DNA of 23,436 nucleotides from Anaerolineae bacterium. Its GTDB lineage: Bacteria; Chloroflexota; Anaerolineae; JAAYZQ01. A program made the position numbers and the translations under genes. How positions within the stretch are numbered: the first letter of the stretch is position 1; every line of letters starts with the position of its first letter. This document shows, one piece after another, positions 1 to 7,478 of this stretch. The DNA is taken from positions 1 to 23,436 of the forward strand of contig JAFGIA010000135.1 in the NCBI GenBank assembly GCA_016929795.1, in the 5' to 3' direction. Under the pieces are notes generated by a model, which did not search any database, was not told the DNA's origin, and saw nothing but the letters and a program-made list of their open reading frames with translations.

Positions 1-102
1 CCCTACCACGACTTTGATGGCCAGATCCCGGCCGAGCTCGACGCCGAAGTGCAAGCCATCATCGCTGGCATCATCGCCGGCGAGATCGACACCGGCTGGT
101 AG
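1..102 (+). CDS. BMP-family (PnrA-like) ABC transporter substrate-binding protein, C-terminal fragment
   Basis: Only the last 33 codons lie in the window, ending in TAG at 100-102; the gene begins upstream. The residues FDGQIPAELDAEV followed by a helix ending in AGEIDTGW match the closing segment of BMP (basic membrane protein, PnrA-type) lipoproteins, which commonly end with a DFDGK.P-like strand and an I.sGEI tail. Known members bind purine nucleosides outside the cell and hand them to an RbsA-like ABC importer. The adjacent ATPase and two permeases are of the matching type, which supports the call. Ligand specificity cannot be read from this fragment, and other periplasmic-binding-fold lipoproteins are not fully excluded. 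Confidence 0.7.
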   Translation, partial: PYHDFDGQIPAELDAEVQAIIAGIIAGEIDTGW

Positions 103-128
103 ACCCGCCGGCATATAGAACCAGCCCT

Positions 129-174
129 GGGGTGGTGCCGGTGGTCCGGGGCACCGGCTGCCTGGCACCACCCC
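129..174 (+). promoter_or_regulatory. Strong intercistronic hairpin after the BMP binding-protein gene
   Basis: GGGGTGGTGCC at 129-139 is perfectly complementary to GGCACCACCCC at 164-174, giving an 11-bp GC-rich stem. A nested pairing of GGTG (140-143) with CACC (152-155) is also possible. It lies between the stop at 102 and the ATPase start at 203 and has no T-run after it, so it does not look like a full terminator. A role in protecting the upstream binding-protein mRNA or partially attenuating the downstream genes is inferred. Confidence 0.7.
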
Positions 175-202
175 TTGATGCAACATAACACAGGGAGCGA
201 CG

Positions 203-2056
203 ATGGCCCCAATCCTGGAGGTGTACGACGTCACCAAACGCTTCCCGGGCGTGCTGGCCAACGATCACGTCAGCTTTTCTCTGCAACAGGGCGAGATCCT
301 GGCTTTCCTGGGTGAAAACGGTGCCGGCAAAAGCACCCTGATGAATATCCTCTATGGCCTCTACACCCCTGACGAGGGGCGGGTGGAGGTCCGCGGTGAG
401 CCCGTCCAGATCGACAACCCCAACGACGCCATCGAGCTTGGCATCGGCATGGTGCACCAGCACTTTCAGTTAGTGCCCGTGTTCACCGTGGCCGAGAACA
501 TTGTCATGGGCACCGAGCCCACACGCTTTTCTTTTTCCTGGATCACCCTTGCCATCTCGGCCGCGATTGGCGCCCTGCTCTTCCTGATCGGCGGCTTCTT
601 TGCTTTTGATACCTTCGGCCAGACATTGCTGGCCATAGCCGCTGGCACCGCTGCCACCGCTGCCATCTATGGCCTCTTTCTCTTCCTCAGTTGGCTCAGC
701 CGCCGGCTCAGCTTTCCCCTCTACTTTCCTCTCGTCGCCCTCCTGGCTGCCGGGGCTGCTGCCGCCGTCACCTACTACCTGGGTGCCCTCGCTCGGATCC
801 CTCTCGTCGTCGTCCTGGGCATCCTCTTTGCTGCCCTATCCCACCCCGCCATGCGCGTGATCGGCACCACCCTCGACCGCCACACCGCCGCACGCCGCAT
901 CCGTGCCCTCTCTTCCCAGTATGGGCTGGCAGTGGATCCCGAAATGCTCATCGCTGATCTGCCTGTGGGTATCCAGCAGCGCGTCGAAATCATCAAGACC
1001 CTCTACCGCGAGGCCGAAATCCTGATCCTCGACGAGCCCACCGCCGTCCTCACGCCCCAAGAGACCGAGGAACTGTTCGAGATCATGCACAGCCTCACGG
1101 CCCAGGGCAAATCGATCATCTTTATCACGCACAAACTCAAAGAAGTGATGGCCATTGCCGACCGCATTGTTGTGCTGCGCAATGGGCGGGTCACCGGCCA
1201 GACGTCGCCGGCCGAAACCTCCGAGCAGGAGCTGGCCGAGATGATGGTCGGCCGCGAGGTCGCGCTGGTCGTCGACAAGGGCCCTGCCCATCCCGGCGAC
1301 ATCGTGCTCGAGGTCGAAAACCTGACCGCGCTGGACCAGCGTCTTCATCCTGCACTGCGCGGCGTAACCCTGTCGGTGCGTGCCGGCCAGGTGCTCGGCG
1401 TCGCGGGCGTGCAGGGCAACGGCCAGACCGAGCTGGTCGAGGTCATCACCGGCCTGCGGCCTGCCACTGGTGGCTCCATTCGCGTCCTCGGGCGTGACGT
1501 AACCAACGCCACCCCGCGCACCGTGACCGAGCTCGGTGTGGCGCACATCCCCGAGGATCGGCAAGAAGATGGGTTGGTGCTGAGCTTCCCCGTCGAGGAC
1601 AACCTGATCCTCTCCACCTACTACCAACCCCCCTTCTCGATGGGCCCCGAGATCCGCTACAAAACCCTGCGCAGCTATGCGCTGCGCCTCGTCGACGAGT
1701 TCGACGTCCGCACTCCCAGCGTCACCCTGCCGGTCCAGAACCTGTCAGGTGGCAACCAACAAAAAGTGATCGTGGCCCGCGAGTTCTCCCGCCCCATCAA
1801 GCTGCTCATCGCCGCCCAGCCGACCCGCGGCCTCGACGTCGGCTCGATCGAGTACATCCACCGCCGCCTGATCGAAAAGCGGGATGAGGGCACGGCCGTG
1901 CTGCTCGTGTCGGTCGAGCTCGACGAGATTATGGCCCTCTCCGATCGGATCGCCGTCATGTACGAAGGCCACATTGTAGACACGGTCGATGCTTCCAGCG
2001 TGACGCGTGAGCAACTGGGCCTGATGATGGCCGGCGCTCACGCCGAGACGGCGTGA
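203..2056 (+). CDS. BMP/RbsA-type double ABC ATPase with a four-helix membrane insert in NBD1
   Basis: This is the energising subunit of a nucleoside-type importer with two fused nucleotide-binding domains. NBD1 has Walker A GENGAGKST (37-45), Q-loop Gln86, signature-like LPVGIQQ (253-259), Walker B ILILDE (273-278) and H-loop His310. NBD2 has a degenerate Walker A, GVQGNGQTEL (402-411), signature LSGGNQQ (514-520), and AAQPTRGLD in place of a catalytic-Glu Walker B, as is usual in this family. The length is 617 aa against roughly 500 for relatives. The excess is about 115 residues (108-222) with four hydrophobic stretches, inserted after MGTEP and before the conserved LDR..AARRIR segment. 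AGGGAG at 191-196 is the likely ribosome site before ATG 203. The signature Ser of NBD1 is Pro. Family identity is secure; a membrane-anchored ATPase is inferred. Confidence 0.92.
   Translation: MAPILEVYDVTKRFPGVLANDHVSFSLQQGEILAFLGENGAGKSTLMNILYGLYTPDEGRVEVRGEPVQIDNPNDAIELGIGMVHQHFQLVPVFTVAENIVMGTEPTRFSFSWITLAISAAIGALLFLIGGFFAFDTFGQTLLAIAAGTAATAAIYGLFLFLSWLSRRLSFPLYFPLVALLAAGAAAAVTYYLGALARIPLVVVLGILFAALSHPAMRVIGTTLDRHTAARRIRALSSQYGLAVDPEMLIADLPVGIQQRVEIIKTLYREAEILILDEPTAVLTPQETEELFEIMHSLTAQGKSIIFITHKLKEVMAIADRIVVLRNGRVTGQTSPAETSEQELAEMMVGREVALVVDKGPAHPGDIVLEVENLTALDQRLHPALRGVTLSVRAGQVLGVAGVQGNGQTELVEVITGLRPATGGSIRVLGRDVTNATPRTVTELGVAHIPEDRQEDGLVLSFPVEDNLILSTYYQPPFSMGPEIRYKTLRSYALRLVDEFDVRTPSVTLPVQNLSGGNQQKVIVAREFSRPIKLLIAAQPTRGLDVGSIEYIHRRLIEKRDEGTAVLLVSVELDEIMALSDRIAVMYEGHIVDTVDASSVTREQLGLMMAGAHAETA
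524..868 (+). other. Transmembrane insert within the ATPase NBD1
   Basis: This in-frame segment encodes residues about 108-222 of the ATPase. Four hydrophobic stretches can be read, starting roughly at WITLAISAAIGALLFLIG, TLLAIAAGTAATAAIYG, FPLVALLAAGAAAAVTYY and IPLVVVLGILFAAL. They are separated by short loops, including an Arg-containing LSRRLSF loop. An even number of helices would return both flanks to the cytoplasm, so the nucleotide-binding fold could still close. The segment is rich in pyrimidines, as expected for hydrophobic codons, and has no stop or frameshift. Confidence 0.8.
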
Positions 2057-2086
2057 CACTGCCAGCGTGTGTACAGGAGCTGACCA

Positions 2087-3532
2087 TTGACTGAAGGAAA
2101 AGAGACGCCTTTGCCTGGCCTGCGGGATCGCCTCAACCGCCTGCCCCGTTGGGCGCATCTCGGGCTCTGGATAGTTCTCCTCGGCCTGGCCATTCTGCTC
2201 AAAAAGTGGCTCATCCTGGCCCTCTTGCTCGTGCTTGGCCTGTGGCCTTTGGCCCTTCTGACTGGGCTCATAGTGCTGGGGATTGTCTCCACCGGGCAGG
2301 GGGGCTGGCCCTGGCTCAAGACATGGCTCGGCGCGCGGCTCCGCTCATTCGCCGTCCCTGCCCTGGCCGTCGTCACGGCACTGATCATTGGCGGCATCAT
2401 CCTGATGCTCACCGACCAGGAAGTGCTGCAGGTCCTGGGCGACGGCCACATCGGTGAGGCGGTGCGCCTGGCTTTTGCCAACCTGGCGCGCGCCTACGGT
2501 GCGCTGTACGAGGGGGCATTGGGCAACCCCCGCAACATTCTCACCGCCCTGAGCCAGACCGGCGCCGAGGATGGATGGAAGACCCTCCTGCGCGCTCTGC
2601 GTGGTCCCAGCGATAGCATCGTCCAGTCCGTGCCCTATATCTTTGCCGGGCTGGCCGTCGCCCTTGGCTTCCGGGCTGGCCTGTTCAATATTGGCGCCGA
2701 AGGACAGATCGGCATCGGTTGGTTGGCCGCCGTGATAGTGGGCTTTAGCTTCACCAACCTGCCGGCCTATCTCCACCTGCCGCTGACGATCCTGGCCGGC
2801 GCCGTGGCCGCCGGCTTGTGGGCCGGCATTGCCGGCCTCCTCAAGGCGCGTACCGGTGCCCACGAGGTCATCACCACCATCATGCTCAACTATATCGTCT
2901 ATCGCCTGAGCGAGTGGCTGCTATGCGGCCCGCTCGAATTCACCCAGGGCACCTGTCGCACCCAGGATATTGCCGAGAGCGCCTTTCTGCCCCGCTTCCT
3001 CGACCACCCCGTCACCATCCATTGGGGCTTTATCCTCGCCCTCGCCGCGGCTGTTGCCGTTGGCTGGTTCCTCTTCCGCACTCGGTGGGGCTTTGAGCTG
3101 CGCACGGTGGGCGCCAATCCGAACGCCGCGCGCTATGGCGGCATGAGCGTCGGGCGCACCTACGTGCTTGCCATGTTCCTCAGCGGCGCGCTCGCCGGCC
3201 TGGGGGGAGCCAGCCAGGGGTTGGGCATTACCCATAACATCGCCCTCGGCTTCCAGGCGGGCTATGGCTTTGACTCCATCGCCCTGGCCCTCCTCGGCAA
3301 AAGCCACCCCGTCGGTGTCGTCCTCGCCAGCTTTCTTTTTGGCATGTTGCGCGCCGGCGCCGCCCGCATGCAGTCCGTCGCCGGCGTGCCCACCGAGATC
3401 GTCCAGATCGTCCAGGCCCTGGTGATTATCTTTATCGCCGCACCCGCCATCATCCGTGTCCTCTACCGCCTCCGCGCTGCGCGCCGCGAGGAAGCCGAGG
3501 TCGCGGTGTTCACCCGTGGGTGGGGCGCATAG
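2087..3532 (+). CDS. BMP-type ABC importer permease, YufP/NupP-like, with extra N-terminal helices
   Basis: This is the first of two membrane subunits of the nucleoside-type importer. The family hallmark GLFNIGAEGQ (198-207) is present, followed by many hydrophobic helices and the segment HEVITTIMLNYIVY typical of YufP-like permeases. At 481 aa it is well over 100 residues longer than the usual member. Much of the excess is N-terminal: two added hydrophobic stretches at about 25-68 precede the normal first helix at about 87-108. The start is TTG at 2087, chosen because AGGAG at 2075-2079 is correctly spaced and no better start precedes the conserved region. It lies 30 nt after the ATPase stop and one base before the next gene's ribosome site, so it is part of the same operon. 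Confidence 0.9.
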   Translation: MTEGKETPLPGLRDRLNRLPRWAHLGLWIVLLGLAILLKKWLILALLLVLGLWPLALLTGLIVLGIVSTGQGGWPWLKTWLGARLRSFAVPALAVVTALIIGGIILMLTDQEVLQVLGDGHIGEAVRLAFANLARAYGALYEGALGNPRNILTALSQTGAEDGWKTLLRALRGPSDSIVQSVPYIFAGLAVALGFRAGLFNIGAEGQIGIGWLAAVIVGFSFTNLPAYLHLPLTILAGAVAAGLWAGIAGLLKARTGAHEVITTIMLNYIVYRLSEWLLCGPLEFTQGTCRTQDIAESAFLPRFLDHPVTIHWGFILALAAAVAVGWFLFRTRWGFELRTVGANPNAARYGGMSVGRTYVLAMFLSGALAGLGGASQGLGITHNIALGFQAGYGFDSIALALLGKSHPVGVVLASFLFGMLRAGAARMQSVAGVPTEIVQIVQALVIIFIAAPAIIRVLYRLRAARREEAEVAVFTRGWGA

Positions 3533-3541
3533 GAGTCGACC

Positions 3542-4816
3542 GTGACGGTAGAGACAAAAACCATCGAGAATGCCAGTCCGTTGCGCCTCACCCGTGGGGA
3601 CGTGTGGGGCACACTGCTGATCGCCATCATCGGGGCGCTCCTGATCGTCCTGGGTGGCTCTGGCACACAGCCAGAGTTCACTTCGGCATTCACCGATCAG
3701 ACACTGGGCACACTCTTCACCCTCCCCTCCCGCGCGACCCTCTACACCATCGGCGGCCTCTGCTTCTTTATCGCCGGCCTGCGTCTCTTCCGCCAGCTCC
3801 AGTCACTGCGCAGCGTCATGAACTGGAGCATCGCCCTCCTGGCGGCCTTTGCCTTCCTCGTCTGGATCACCGCCGGCACCAGCATGAACCTGCCTGGCAT
3901 GGTCCAGAGCACGCTCCTGGCAGCCACCCCCCTGACCCTTGGCGCCATGGCCGGCGTCATGTGCGAGCGCGCCGGCATCTTTAACATTGCCATCGAGGGC
4001 ATGATGCTGGCCGGCGCCTTTGCCGCCGTCGCCTTTGCCAGCATCTTTGGCAGCCTCTGGATGGGGCTGCTCTTCGCCAGCCTGGTCGGCGCCCTCATGG
4101 CTGCCCTGCACGCCGTCCTATCCATCAAGTACCAAGTCGACCAGATCATCTCGGGCACCGTGATCAACATCCTGGCTGCCGGCGCCACCCGCTTTCTCAA
4201 CCTGCGCCTGCTCGAGCCCGCCGGCCTCAGCGCCCCCGGCTCCTTCGCCCTGATCAGCATCCCGGTCCTGTCCGAGATCCCCATCATCGGCCCCATCTTT
4301 TTTCAGAACCAACCCACCGTCTGGATCATGCTCATTTTGCTCGGCGTCATCCAATACGTGCTCTTTGCCACGCCCTGGGGCCTGCGCATGCGCGCCTGTG
4401 GCGAGCACCCGCGTGCCGCCGACACCGTGGGCGTCAATGTCATCCGCATGCGCTACACCAGCGTCATCCTCAGCGGCCTCATTGCCGGCATCGGCGGCGC
4501 TTACTTCTCCCTCGGCGTCGTCGGCACCTTCGAAGACAACATGACCCGCGGGCAGGGGTTCGTCGCCCTGGCCGCCATGATCTTTGGCAACTGGAACCCG
4601 ATCGGCGCCTTTCTCGCCGCCCTCCTCTTTGGCCTGGCCAACGCACTCCAGGTCAAAGTGCAGATCATCCAGCCCGTCATTCCCTTCCTCAACCAGCCCA
4701 TCCCACCCGAACTGTTGCAGATGACCCCCTATATCCTCACCATCATCGTCGTCGCCGGCGTCGTCGGTCGCACCCGCCCACCCGCTGCCGGCGGCAAACC
4801 GTATGAAAAACAATGA
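3542..4816 (+). CDS. BMP-type ABC importer permease, YufQ/NupQ-like, with an N-terminal extension
   Basis: This is the second membrane subunit. CERAGIFNIAIEGMML (141-156) is the family signature, followed by LxGAFAA and a multi-helix permease core containing GLRMRACGEHPRAADTVGVNV. At 424 aa it is about 100 residues longer than typical relatives. The excess is N-terminal, with three hydrophobic stretches at about 22-38, 66-83 and 94-110 ahead of the usual first helix near 121. The GTG start at 3542 is preceded by AGGAG (3531-3535), which overlaps the stop of the upstream permease and implies coupled translation. It ends in an ATGA overlap with the next gene. Substrate is inferred from the family (nucleosides or related compounds), not read directly. 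Confidence 0.9.
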   Translation: MTVETKTIENASPLRLTRGDVWGTLLIAIIGALLIVLGGSGTQPEFTSAFTDQTLGTLFTLPSRATLYTIGGLCFFIAGLRLFRQLQSLRSVMNWSIALLAAFAFLVWITAGTSMNLPGMVQSTLLAATPLTLGAMAGVMCERAGIFNIAIEGMMLAGAFAAVAFASIFGSLWMGLLFASLVGALMAALHAVLSIKYQVDQIISGTVINILAAGATRFLNLRLLEPAGLSAPGSFALISIPVLSEIPIIGPIFFQNQPTVWIMLILLGVIQYVLFATPWGLRMRACGEHPRAADTVGVNVIRMRYTSVILSGLIAGIGGAYFSLGVVGTFEDNMTRGQGFVALAAMIFGNWNPIGAFLAALLFGLANALQVKVQIIQPVIPFLNQPIPPELLQMTPYILTIIVVAGVVGRTRPPAAGGKPYEKQ

Positions 4817-5988
4817 CCCGCGCGCCGATCACCGACCCTGCCGCCCTGCGTGCCTACCTGGAGGCACACTACGGCCGCCCGGAGGCTGCCCCCATCTCGC
4901 CCTGGGCACGCGTCGAGACAGCGCTTGCCCATCAAGAGCCTGACCGCGTTCCCTTTGACTTCTGGGCCGTCCCCGAAGTGTGGGCCCGCCTACGCGCGGC
5001 GCTGGGCACCCAGGAGGACGAACAGATTCTGCGCCTGCTCGGCGTCGACTGCCGCATGGTCCTCCCCGCCTACGTGGGCACGCGCGCCCGCCAGCTTCCC
5101 GACGGCACCTTCGTCGACGCCTGGGGCACCCATCGCCGCCACGTAACCCACGAGTTTGGAACCTACGCCGAATACGCCAGCCACCCATTAGCCGGTGCCG
5201 AGACCGTGGCCGACGTCCTGGCCTGGGATTGGCCCCATCCCGACGACTGGGACGTCTCTGGTGTCAGGCAGCAGTGCGCGCGCCTGAACGGCAGTGCCGG
5301 ACCCGCTCCGGCCGTGCGCTACTCCCTCCGCTACGAAGTGGGGGGCATTTTCGAGTGGTCATGGGCCCTGCGTGGCTTTGAGCAGTTCCTGGTCGACCTG
5401 GTCCAAAACCCCGGCCTGGCTGGCGCGATCATGGATCGCTTCACCGACATCTATATCGAGAACACGCTGCGCGTCATCGAGGCCGCCGGTGGCCTGCTCG
5501 ACATGGTCTATACCTACGATGACGTTGGCATCCAGGGTGGGCTGCTCATGTCGCCGCGCATGTGGCGTCGCTACATCCTGCCCCGCCACCAGCGGCTGAA
5601 CGCCGCCATCCGGACCGCGCCCTACCCGGTCAAGATCATGTACCACTCGTGCGGTGCGGTCTATCCCCTAATCGGGGCCTTTGTCGACGAGATGGGCATC
5701 GACATCCTCAACCCGCTCCAGCCGCGGGCCGCGGGCATGGACATGGTGCGCATCAAGTCCGAGTTCGGCGCTCGCCTGTCATTTCACGGCGGGGTCGACA
5801 TCCAACACACCCTGCCCCACGCCACCCCGGCCGAGGTGCAGGCCGAGGTGCTTGATCGCTGCCGCGTGCTGGGCGCCGGTGGGGGGTACATCTGTACGTC
5901 GGCTCACTACCTCCAGGCCGACACACCCGTAGAAAACATCATCGCCATGTACACCGCCCCGCGCCAGCTCACGACGGCGGGGGCGTAA
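4813..5988 (+). CDS. Uroporphyrinogen decarboxylase (URO-D)/MtaA-fold protein, probable Zn-dependent methyltransferase-like
   Basis: This 391-aa protein has the URO-D/methylcobamide:CoM methyltransferase fold. RVPFDFWAVPEVW resembles the N-terminal strand of non-heme URO-D relatives. The HSC motif (His278, Cys280) together with Cys361 in YICTSAH fits the His-X-Cys...Cys zinc site of MtaA/CmuA-like methyltransferases. It lacks features that would secure true HemE function, so haem synthesis is unlikely. The ATG at 4813 overlaps the permease stop (ATGA), so it is translated with the importer and probably acts on the imported compound or a derivative. The substrate is unknown. Its last 20 bp overlap, tail to tail, the lipoprotein gene on the other strand. 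Confidence 0.85.
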   Translation: MTRAPITDPAALRAYLEAHYGRPEAAPISPWARVETALAHQEPDRVPFDFWAVPEVWARLRAALGTQEDEQILRLLGVDCRMVLPAYVGTRARQLPDGTFVDAWGTHRRHVTHEFGTYAEYASHPLAGAETVADVLAWDWPHPDDWDVSGVRQQCARLNGSAGPAPAVRYSLRYEVGGIFEWSWALRGFEQFLVDLVQNPGLAGAIMDRFTDIYIENTLRVIEAAGGLLDMVYTYDDVGIQGGLLMSPRMWRRYILPRHQRLNAAIRTAPYPVKIMYHSCGAVYPLIGAFVDEMGIDILNPLQPRAAGMDMVRIKSEFGARLSFHGGVDIQHTLPHATPAEVQAEVLDRCRVLGAGGGYICTSAHYLQADTPVENIIAMYTAPRQLTTAGA

Positions 5989-6364
5989 CTTCCAGATCCA
6001 GCGTTGTGGTCCGTCCCGACTTGACTTCGATCAGCCGGTCGACGACCTCGTAGCCATTTACCCATACCTGCAAGACATACTCTGCCGCCGGCAGCGTGAA
6101 AGCAAAATGCCCGTTCGCGTCCACCGGTCCCTTTTGCACAATCACCCCCTTGTGGAACACGTCCATCCCGGGCATCTCCTCCGAGCGCTTTAGCCCATAG
6201 ATCACAACCTGGATGCGCGCCGCACTCGGGTCCGCCCCACGGACCGTGCCCTCCACGACCCCATCGCGCTTCCCACACGCCGCCAGCGTGAGGCTGGCCA
6301 CGATGACAACGAGGACCCCCAGTCCCCCTCGGGCAACCAACAACAGCTTCTGATTTCGTTTCAC
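5969..6364 (-). CDS. Small lipoprotein with a carboxypeptidase-regulatory-like beta domain
   Basis: From a GTG at 6364 the product is about 131 aa: a basic start (KRNQK), a hydrophobic helix and the lipobox LTLAAC, so it is predicted to be a lipid-anchored secreted protein. The mature part (VVEGTVRGADPSAARIQVVIYG, then GPVDANGHFAFTLPAAEYVLQVWVNGYE) reads as a carboxypeptidase-regulatory/Cna-B-like beta sandwich, a fold used for surface display or protein contacts. AGAGGG lies about nine bases before GTG 6364; a TTG at 6388 would add eight residues without a better ribosome site. The gene follows the M23 peptidase closely, and the peptidase carries a similar C-terminal domain, so the two may work together at the envelope. 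No enzymatic residues are seen. Confidence 0.75.
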   Translation of the reverse strand: MKRNQKLLLVARGGLGVLVVIVASLTLAACGKRDGVVEGTVRGADPSAARIQVVIYGLKRSEEMPGMDVFHKGVIVQKGPVDANGHFAFTLPAAEYVLQVWVNGYEVVDRLIEVKSGRTTTLDLEVTPPPS

Positions 6365-6401
6365 CTTCCTGATCCCTCTTGCAGCCAATCGGGCAGCCGC
6401 A

Positions 6402-7469
6402 TCACCCTTCTATTTCGATCCTGACGTATCCAATCTCCCCCGGCTCCACCACCACGGGTACCACGTACGATTTTTCCCCCACCTTCACCTTCACCAGGTA
6501 GCTGCCTGCCGGCACGTAGGCCAGGGCAAAATTCTCTCCCAGGCTGTCGTCCGGGTTCACCTCTGTCGCCGCGTACGTCTGCACCTCGCGCCACCACTTG
6601 TTCGGCGCCTCGGCCCGGAAAAAAGTGACCGGCAGCTCTGGCACCGGCTTCCCCCGCGCATCAACCACCAGGCCCGCGATTACCCCTTGCCCTGGTTCAG
6701 GTTTCAGCCACAGGACGGGATTGCGCGTGGCTGCATAGTCATTGGCGCCCAACCGTACCTCCAGGTGCAGGTGATTGCCGATGGCCACCCCCGTCATCCC
6801 CACCAGCCCAACCACGTCGCCCGGCTCCAGGTGCTGGCCCTCGACCACCTTCAGCTCTGACATGTGCCCATAGAGGAGAAAAACCGGTTCCTCGTTCCAG
6901 CGCCGATCCAGTTCCTGTATGACCAGGTTTCCGTAAAAGTCGAGCTTCAGACCATACACCACCTCGGCGTCATTCCCTGCCAGGATCACCCTTCCTGCTG
7001 CCGCCGCCAGCACAGGCGTGCCGGCAGGGTTCGTATAATCGACACCATGGTGCAGCCGGTAGCGCCCGCCGCCAGTAGATCCATAGGGAAAATAAGTGCC
7101 CGGCTGCCTGTCGCCCTCGGTGTCAGGACCAATGGGCGGCAGCAGCCACAGGTGGCCCGCAGCCGGCGGCGGTGTAGGCGTGGGCACCGTGGGCGTGGGG
7201 CTGGGACGAGGCGTACGAGTCGGCGTCGGCGTTGCCGTCGGCGTCGGCGTCTCAGTCGGCGTCGGCGTTGCCGTCGCCGTCGGGCTGGGCGTCCACGTCG
7301 GCGTCGCCGTCGGCGTCAGCGTCGCGGTAGGCGTATGCGTCGCCGTGCCCAGCACCGATGGCTCTCCAGCCGTCGGCATAGTGCCCAACGTCGCCAGCAC
7401 GACCAGGCTGGCGATCAGGGCCACCAGCGCCACGGCCGGCACTCGATTCACAACATTCTCATGCAACAC
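6402..7469 (-). CDS. M23-family (LytM-like) peptidase with Thr/Pro linker and C-terminal beta domain
   Basis: A predicted cell-wall endopeptidase or LytM-type protein anchored by an N-terminal helix (about 9-30). A Thr/Pro-rich spacer (about 42-103) is followed by the M23 domain with the zinc-site residues His140 and Asp144 (HHGVDY), His202 (YGHMS) and the HLH motif at 233-235 (GNHLHLEVR), so the site appears intact. After WLKPEPGQG a carboxypeptidase-regulatory-like domain (about 255-355) completes the 355-aa protein. The start taken is GTG 7469, nine bases beyond the stop of the upstream gene, with only a weak ribosome site; TTG 7466 is an alternative. It is operonic with the LysM/propeller protein and the lipoprotein. 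The substrate is inferred to be peptidoglycan. Confidence 0.88.
   Translation of the reverse strand: MLHENVVNRVPAVALVALIASLVVLATLGTMPTAGEPSVLGTATHTPTATLTPTATPTWTPSPTATATPTPTETPTPTATPTPTRTPRPSPTPTVPTPTPPPAAGHLWLLPPIGPDTEGDRQPGTYFPYGSTGGGRYRLHHGVDYTNPAGTPVLAAAAGRVILAGNDAEVVYGLKLDFYGNLVIQELDRRWNEEPVFLLYGHMSELKVVEGQHLEPGDVVGLVGMTGVAIGNHLHLEVRLGANDYAATRNPVLWLKPEPGQGVIAGLVVDARGKPVPELPVTFFRAEAPNKWWREVQTYAATEVNPDDSLGENFALAYVPAGSYLVKVKVGEKSYVVPVVVEPGEIGYVRIEIEG
7160..7345 (-). repeat. Low-complexity Thr/Pro linker coding repeat
   Basis: On the plus strand this stretch is dominated by GTCGGCGTCGGCGT/GCCGTCGGC units with a six-base period, encoding the alternating Thr-Pro spacer of the M23 peptidase. 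Similar shorter blocks encode linkers in the neighbouring LysM protein (about 8325-8460, 8550-8580 and 8800-8890). The repeats make length variation by slippage plausible. They are coding, not an independent element. Confidence 0.7.
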
Positions 7470-7478
7470 ACTCAGAGC

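Noticed and set aside
836..1627. 263-codon frame antisense to the ATPase gene
   Set aside because: Lies fully inside a well-supported ATPase gene, with no motif or start signal.
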